Positions 6,841-10,986 of a stretch of DNA of 10,986 nucleotides are shown piece by piece; position 1 is the first letter of the stretch; each line of letters starts with the position of its first letter. This stretch comes from Methanoregula sp. (GTDB lineage Archaea; Halobacteriota; Methanomicrobia; Methanomicrobiales; Methanospirillaceae), in the NCBI GenBank assembly GCA_026394635.1, contig JAPKXV010000465.1:1-10986 (forward strand). Direction: 5' to 3'. The position numbers and the translations under genes are program-made. Under the pieces are notes generated by a model that worked only from the letters and a program-made list of their open reading frames with translations, had not been told where the DNA came from and ran no database searches.

Positions 6841-6868
6841 CGGGACGCAAAAAAACCGGAATGTCCCG
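6841..6868. repeat. Small inverted repeat around an A7 tract
   Basis: CGGGAC (6841-6846) and GTCCCG (6863-6868) are perfect inverted repeats separated by 16 nt that include A7 (6849-6855), read as T7 on the minus strand. It could stop a minus-strand transcript coming from the TATA element at 6980. It may also be chance, since the arms are only 6 bp. Confidence 0.25.
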
Positions 6869-6979
6869 ACCAATGATTAGGCAGAAGCATCCATTCCTGC
6901 ATCTTTCCCTCATCGATCGCACGTACCTGACTGATACCATTCCTCGCCGGGAAAAGATTCTGCCACAAAGCTTTATCGT

Positions 6980-6986
6980 TATATAA
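6980..6986 (+). promoter_or_regulatory. TATA element of the receiver-PAS / cheW / cheR cluster
   Basis: TATATAA lies 47 nt before the ATG at 7034 in locally AT-rich DNA. An archaeal start site about 25 nt downstream would fall near 7009 and give a leader of about 25 nt. The element is close to palindromic (TTATATAA), so it could also work towards the ATPase gene. The purine-rich BRE expected just upstream is weak. Confidence 0.5.
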
Positions 6987-7033
6987 TGTATTCATAGATC
7001 ACTATCTAATACGCAAACCCCGGGGTCGAATGT

Positions 7034-9322
7034 ATGAAAATCCTGTCCGTTGACGATAACGCAGAGAACCGGCACCTCGTCGAAGCGATGCTCATTCCGA
7101 ATGGGTACACGGTTATTTCCACAAAGAATGGCATTGAGGCATTGAACCTGCTCCGTCAAGAGTCCTTTGATGTTATCGTATCCGATCTTCTGATGCCGAA
7201 AATGGACGGGTTCCAGCCCCTCCGTGAATGCAAGAAGGATCCGAAGTTACATCCGATCCCGTTCATCATCTATACTGCCACCTATACCGGGAAGAAGGAT
7301 ATCGAGTTCGGGCTCTCGCTGGGCGCTGCCCGGTATATTATCAAACCGATAGAGCCGGAGGCGTTTCTTGCCATGCTCAAGGATGTGCTCGATGGGATCG
7401 CAAAGGGTACGTTGCCGGAGGCAGTCCCTAAGATCACCGGCGATGCCGCCTACACGGTTGAGCATATCAAGATCCTGACGGAGAAGATGGAGAAGAAGAT
7501 CAAGGCGCTGGAGACGAGCCAGGAACAGTACCGCCTCCTAGCAGATAACGTGAGTGACGTCATCTGGCTCCTTGACGTCGCAACAGAACGTTTTATCTAC
7601 GTGAGTCCCTCGGTTTTTGCGCTTCGTGGGTATACTCCCGAAGAGGTAATGGCACAGCCCATGAGCGCTGCAGTCACCCCCGAGGCTTACCAGATCTTTG
7701 CGGGGAACCTGCCGGACCAGATTGCACGCTTTGAAGCCGGTGATGACACCCTGCGTGTCCAGCGGCATGATATCGACCAACCACGAAAGGACGGCACGTT
7801 CATCCCGACAGAAGTCGTCACTACGTTCCTTTCAGGTCCTGACCGCCACGTAACACGGATCCTCGGGGTGACGAGGGACATCACAAAACGTAAGATTGCA
7901 GAAGCGTCGCTCCTGAAAAAGACTGAAGAACTGGACCGGTTCTTCACCATCAATCTTGACTTGTTGTGCATTGCAGACACCGATGGCGTTTTCCACCGGC
8001 TCAACCGGCAATGGGAGAGCACACTCGGGTACCCGTTGGAAGACCTTGAAGGAAAAAAATTCCTTGACTTTGTCCATCCCGACGATATACCAGCAACGCT
8101 CGCCGCTGTGCAGGCGCTCTTCGGTAAAACAGATGTTATCAATTTTGTCAACCGGTACCGGTGCAGGGACGGGACGTACCGCTGGATCGAATGGCGTTCA
8201 ACCACAAGCGACGGGAAGTTGATCTACGCTGCAGCCCGGGACATCACCGAGCGCAAGAGGGCGGAACAAGAACTCCGCTTATCTGAAGAGCTATTCTCCA
8301 ATGCCTTCCACGTTGGACCTGCCGGAATGACGATCACCCGGGTCTCAGACGGGAAATTTATCGACGCTAACGAATCATTTCTTAGAATGTTTGAATTCAG
8401 CCGCGAAGAGGTGATTGGGCATACATCAATAGAGGTGAACATGCTCACTCCCGAGGCACGTGTAAAACTGATACAGCAGCAGATTGAATCGGGAGGGGTA
8501 CACGATCTCGAACTCCTGGCGCGATCGAGATCTGGCAGGCTCATCAATTTGTTGTTATCCTCAAAGCCGATGGAGATAAACAGCGAACCCCATCACATTA
8601 CGACTATGATTGACATCACCGAGCGGAAGCTGGCGGAGGAGAAGGTCAAGCTCGCGAACCGCAAACTTGCCCTGATGACCGATGTGACGTATCAGGATAT
8701 CCAGAATAAGGTGACCGCGCTGCGGGGCTATATCGCGCTCAGCAAAGAAACGGGTACAGTTCCGGACGGCGAATCATTTATCGACAAAGAGGAGCAGATC
8801 CTCGTCGATATCCACAACCTGATCAATAATACAAAAGAATACCAGCAAATGGGAATAGATCAGGCCCGGTGGATCCCGCTTGAAGAGGTAATCCGCACGC
8901 AGGTCGCATTTGCCATCCAGAAACCAGGTATATCGCTGGAAATGGACCTCAACGGGCTTGAGGTCTATGCTGATCCACTGATTGAGCGGGTAGTGTTCAA
9001 TCTCGTTGAAAACGCCGTCACCCACGGCAAGACCACTACTCGCATATCATTATCCTGCCGTGAAACTCCCAAAGGACTTGTCATAACCTGTGAAGACAAT
9101 GGCGTTGGTATCCCCAACGAACAAAAAGCCCGTATTTTTGAACGGGTCGTTAGTGGCGGGGGTCACTTTATGATGTTCTTTATCCGCGAGATCATAGACC
9201 TGTCCGGTATGACGATCACCGAGAACGGTGTACCGGGTAAAGGCGCCCGGTTCGAGATTACGGTGCCGAAGGGGATGTGGCGGTTCACTGTGACCGGTGC
9301 ACCTGCGGAGGGAAACAGATGA
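7034..9322 (+). CDS. Receiver-PAS-PAS-PAS protein with degenerate histidine kinase module
   Basis: A 762-aa cytoplasmic protein. The receiver (about 1-125) is complete: D7/D8, phospho-acceptor D51 in VSDLLMPKMDG, T81 and K104. Three PAS domains follow (about 165-285, 295-410 and 412-535; DITKRKIAEA, DITERKRAEQ and DITERKLAEE mark their ends). The last part (about 540-762) aligns with the kinase core of the 1073 gene, but the H-box TRHDILNQ reads TYQDIQNK, with Q554 in place of the phospho-acceptor His. The N-box (NLVENAVTHG) and G1 (EDNGVGIP) remain; the G2 box has become GGGHFMMFF. It therefore probably cannot autophosphorylate and may act as a sensory or scaffolding partner whose receiver accepts phosphate from elsewhere. 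No clear Shine-Dalgarno precedes ATG 7034; the start is set by the receiver beginning immediately at MKILSVDD. Its stop overlaps the start of cheW (ATGA), so it is probably translated together with CheW and CheR. Confidence 0.9.
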   Translation: MKILSVDDNAENRHLVEAMLIPNGYTVISTKNGIEALNLLRQESFDVIVSDLLMPKMDGFQPLRECKKDPKLHPIPFIIYTATYTGKKDIEFGLSLGAARYIIKPIEPEAFLAMLKDVLDGIAKGTLPEAVPKITGDAAYTVEHIKILTEKMEKKIKALETSQEQYRLLADNVSDVIWLLDVATERFIYVSPSVFALRGYTPEEVMAQPMSAAVTPEAYQIFAGNLPDQIARFEAGDDTLRVQRHDIDQPRKDGTFIPTEVVTTFLSGPDRHVTRILGVTRDITKRKIAEASLLKKTEELDRFFTINLDLLCIADTDGVFHRLNRQWESTLGYPLEDLEGKKFLDFVHPDDIPATLAAVQALFGKTDVINFVNRYRCRDGTYRWIEWRSTTSDGKLIYAAARDITERKRAEQELRLSEELFSNAFHVGPAGMTITRVSDGKFIDANESFLRMFEFSREEVIGHTSIEVNMLTPEARVKLIQQQIESGGVHDLELLARSRSGRLINLLLSSKPMEINSEPHHITTMIDITERKLAEEKVKLANRKLALMTDVTYQDIQNKVTALRGYIALSKETGTVPDGESFIDKEEQILVDIHNLINNTKEYQQMGIDQARWIPLEEVIRTQVAFAIQKPGISLEMDLNGLEVYADPLIERVVFNLVENAVTHGKTTTRISLSCRETPKGLVITCEDNGVGIPNEQKARIFERVVSGGGHFMMFFIREIIDLSGMTITENGVPGKGARFEITVPKGMWRFTVTGAPAEGNR
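9307..9311 (+). promoter_or_regulatory. Shine-Dalgarno that sets the cheW start
   Basis: GGAGG lies 7 nt before ATG 9319. It favours 9319 over the upstream in-frame ATG at 9277, which is inside the preceding gene, and over ATG 9355. Confidence 0.6.
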
Positions 9323-9837
9323 TCCGGACCGCTAGTCCATCAGCAGGCGAACCCATGGCAGAATCCCGGCATACCCTCATCCTATTTACCATCGACGGTC
9401 AGAAGTATGGCGTAGATCTCCAAATAGTCATGCGGGTTGTACGGGTGGTGGAGATCACACCGGTCCCTGGCATGCCGGAAAAGGTAATGGGGATTATCAA
9501 TTTTGAGGGAACCCTCATCCCGGTCATCAACACCCGGAGAATAATTGACGCTCCTCTGCGGGACCTCGAGCTCTCCAACCATCTGGTCATCGTCCAGTCA
9601 CCGGAACAAATGATCGCCCTCGTTGTTGACAGTGTCGAGGGAGCCATAGGATATGCAGACGCCGAGGAGATCCCGATGGAATCGGTCATCCATGGCACGA
9701 AGATCCTCCGGGGAATCCTCAAGGACAAGGAAGACTTAATCTTCATACAGGATATCGGGAGATTCCTCTCGCTTGAGGAGAGACTGCTGCTCGATTCGGT
9801 CCTCGACAGCCACAGGAGGGAAACCGGAAATGGATGA
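9319..9837 (+). CDS. cheW: CheW-like chemotaxis coupling protein
   Basis: A 172-aa protein, the usual CheW size with a short N-terminal extension. The CheW core begins at about residue 18: TLILFTIDGQKYGVDLQIVM, then the typical ITPVPGMPEKVMGIINFEGTLIPVINTR loop and strand, HLVIVQSPEQMIALVVDSVEG, and the terminal GILKDKEDLIFIQDIGRFLS. CheW joins chemoreceptors to the CheA kinase in signalling arrays; no enzymatic activity is expected. The ATG overlaps the stop of the upstream receiver-PAS protein (ATGA) and the gene overlaps cheR by 8 nt, which indicates one transcript and coupled translation. No CheA or receptor is in the window; they may lie downstream. Confidence 0.92.
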   Translation: MIRTASPSAGEPMAESRHTLILFTIDGQKYGVDLQIVMRVVRVVEITPVPGMPEKVMGIINFEGTLIPVINTRRIIDAPLRDLELSNHLVIVQSPEQMIALVVDSVEGAIGYADAEEIPMESVIHGTKILRGILKDKEDLIFIQDIGRFLSLEERLLLDSVLDSHRRETGNG

Positions 9838-10986
9838 CTTCTCCGACAAAGAGCTCGCGGTGATCAGCAGGCGCATCACCGACGAGATGGGGCTCTGTTT
9901 TCCCGAAGATCGCTGGAAGGACTTAATGCGGGGAATCTCCGGGGCGGCAGCTGAACTTGGCTCTCGGGACACTGCAGATTTCATGCACCAGCTGCTTGCG
10001 TCACCTGCGGACAAGAAGCTGATCGAGGTTTTAGCCCGCCATCTCACCACGGGAGAGACGTATTTCTTCCGGGAAAAACAGGTCTTTGCAACCCTGAAGG
10101 ACCAGATCCTCCCAGAGCTTATACGCTCCCGGGCAGGTTCGGGCAAAACCATACGGATCTGGTGTGCCGGGTGCTCAAGCGGGGAGGAACCCTATTCGGT
10201 GGCGATCCTCTTAAAGCAGATGCTATCGGATATCCGGGACTGGAATATCACGATCCGGGCAACCGACATCAACCTCGATGCCCTTGCACGCGCCCGTGCA
10301 GGGGTCTACGGCGATTGGTCGTTCCGGGATACGGACGCGGATTTCAGGACAACGTTTTTTACCGGCGCTGGGAAAGGACAGTACGGGATCCTCCCGGAAA
10401 TAAAAAAAATGGTCTCTTTTGCGTACCTCAACCTCGTCCACGACCCGTTCCCTGAACTTGCAAACAACACAAACGCGATGGACATCATCTTCTGCCGGAA
10501 CGTGCTCATGTATTTCTCTCCGGAACAGACCGAATTGGTCACCCGCAGGTTCCACCACGCACTTCTTAACGGGGGCTGGTTTATTACCGGTGTTACGGAG
10601 ACCTCGTTGAACCTTGCCCGCGAATTCACCGGAATTAACCTTCCCGAGGTTATGGTCTTCCGGAAAGTACCACAGGCACACGAAGCAGTACGGCTGAAAG
10701 GCACTGCGCCATGGGCAGTCATGACAGAGCCGAAAATCCCACCGGGTCTTTCCGGAAAGACGCAGACCCGCACCGTTCCCCCTGCCGAAAAGGTCCCGGT
10801 TGCTGCAAAACCTGCATCCCAAAAGAAACAGCCGGAACCGGTACCAACCCTCGCTGCCGCACGGGAACTCTACGCTATCGGGAGGTATGGGGATGCCGCC
10901 CGCACCTGCGAAGCCCTGCCAGCCAAGGAAGCTGGAAGCGAGACGATGATCCTGCTCACTCGTGCCTATGCAAACCAGGGACGGCT
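9830..10986 (+). CDS. cheR: CheR-type methyltransferase with C-terminal extension, 3' partial
   Basis: Open from ATG 9830 to the window end (at least 385 codons). AGGAGG at 9814-9819 lies 10 nt upstream. The N-terminal helical CheR domain (about 1-75) is followed by LTTGETYFFRE (72-82), the SAM-binding motif IRIWCAGCSSGEEPYS (108-123), ATDIN (144-148) and the late CheR motif IIFCRNVLMYF (219-229). CheR methylates glutamates of chemoreceptors with S-adenosylmethionine, and all expected motifs are present. Plain CheR ends near residue 275-280; here a Pro/Lys/Ala-rich linker (about 285-338) leads to a helical segment, LAAARELYAIGRYGDAARTC, that looks like the first TPR repeat. CheR-TPR fusions are typical of Wsp-like and other chemosensory systems that do not drive flagella, so I infer such a system here. 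The end of the protein is not visible. Confidence 0.92.
   Translation, partial: MDDFSDKELAVISRRITDEMGLCFPEDRWKDLMRGISGAAAELGSRDTADFMHQLLASPADKKLIEVLARHLTTGETYFFREKQVFATLKDQILPELIRSRAGSGKTIRIWCAGCSSGEEPYSVAILLKQMLSDIRDWNITIRATDINLDALARARAGVYGDWSFRDTDADFRTTFFTGAGKGQYGILPEIKKMVSFAYLNLVHDPFPELANNTNAMDIIFCRNVLMYFSPEQTELVTRRFHHALLNGGWFITGVTETSLNLAREFTGINLPEVMVFRKVPQAHEAVRLKGTAPWAVMTEPKIPPGLSGKTQTRTVPPAEKVPVAAKPASQKKQPEPVPTLAAARELYAIGRYGDAARTCEALPAKEAGSETMILLTRAYANQGR

Noticed and set aside
6813..6995. 60-codon minus-strand frame beginning MNTLYNDKALW between the divergent genes
   Set aside because: No properly spaced ribosome binding site, no recognisable family, codon use unlike the neighbours, and it overlaps the TATA element and the inverted repeats.
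1..10986. CRISPR arrays, transposases or IS ends, rRNA
   Set aside because: Looked for and not seen; apart from paralogous domains, the only repeats are the short ones listed.

Overview
The window looks archaeal and is most likely from a Methanomicrobiales-type methanogen (Methanoregula or a relative). The reasons are multi-PAS sensor kinases whose H-box has the HDILNQ form, a MASE3 membrane kinase, ribosome binding sites built on GGAG/GTGAT, a TATA element instead of -35/-10 boxes, and an AAA/DUF4143 ATPase. This assignment rests on protein style; no search was run.

Region 1 (1-4884, plus strand) is a row of four signal-transduction genes: a PAS sensor with a kinase-like C-terminus (5' end outside the window), a receiver-PAS-PAS-histidine kinase, a MASE3-HisKA-HATPase membrane kinase, and a single-domain response regulator. 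Three of the four are broken out of frame. In each, comparison with an intact paralogue or the family norm implies a small deletion of definite size (about 11, 65 and 25 nt). Only the MASE3 kinase is intact. The row is either a decaying operon or a stretch with clustered sequence or assembly errors.

Region 2 (4885-5476) has no convincing gene. It holds three related motifs at an exact 33-bp period and a hairpin. Region 3 (5477-6778, minus strand) is an intact AAA_14/DUF4143 ATPase that looks like an unrelated accessory gene between two sensory loci. Its leaderless-type GTG start sits just downstream of a 13-bp inverted repeat that overlaps the expected TATA position.

Region 4 (7034-10986, plus strand) has its own TATA element and carries a receiver-3xPAS-kinase-like protein, a CheW and a CheR with a C-terminal extension (probably TPR). 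Both junctions overlap. This looks like the start of a chemosensory cluster of the alternative-function (Wsp-like) type; the rest lies beyond the window.

The most interesting point is that the kinase-like modules of the first gene and of the 7034-9322 gene share the same His-to-Gln change at the phospho-acceptor position, and both have an eroded G2 box. They may form a pseudokinase subfamily, and one of them is translationally coupled to CheW and CheR.
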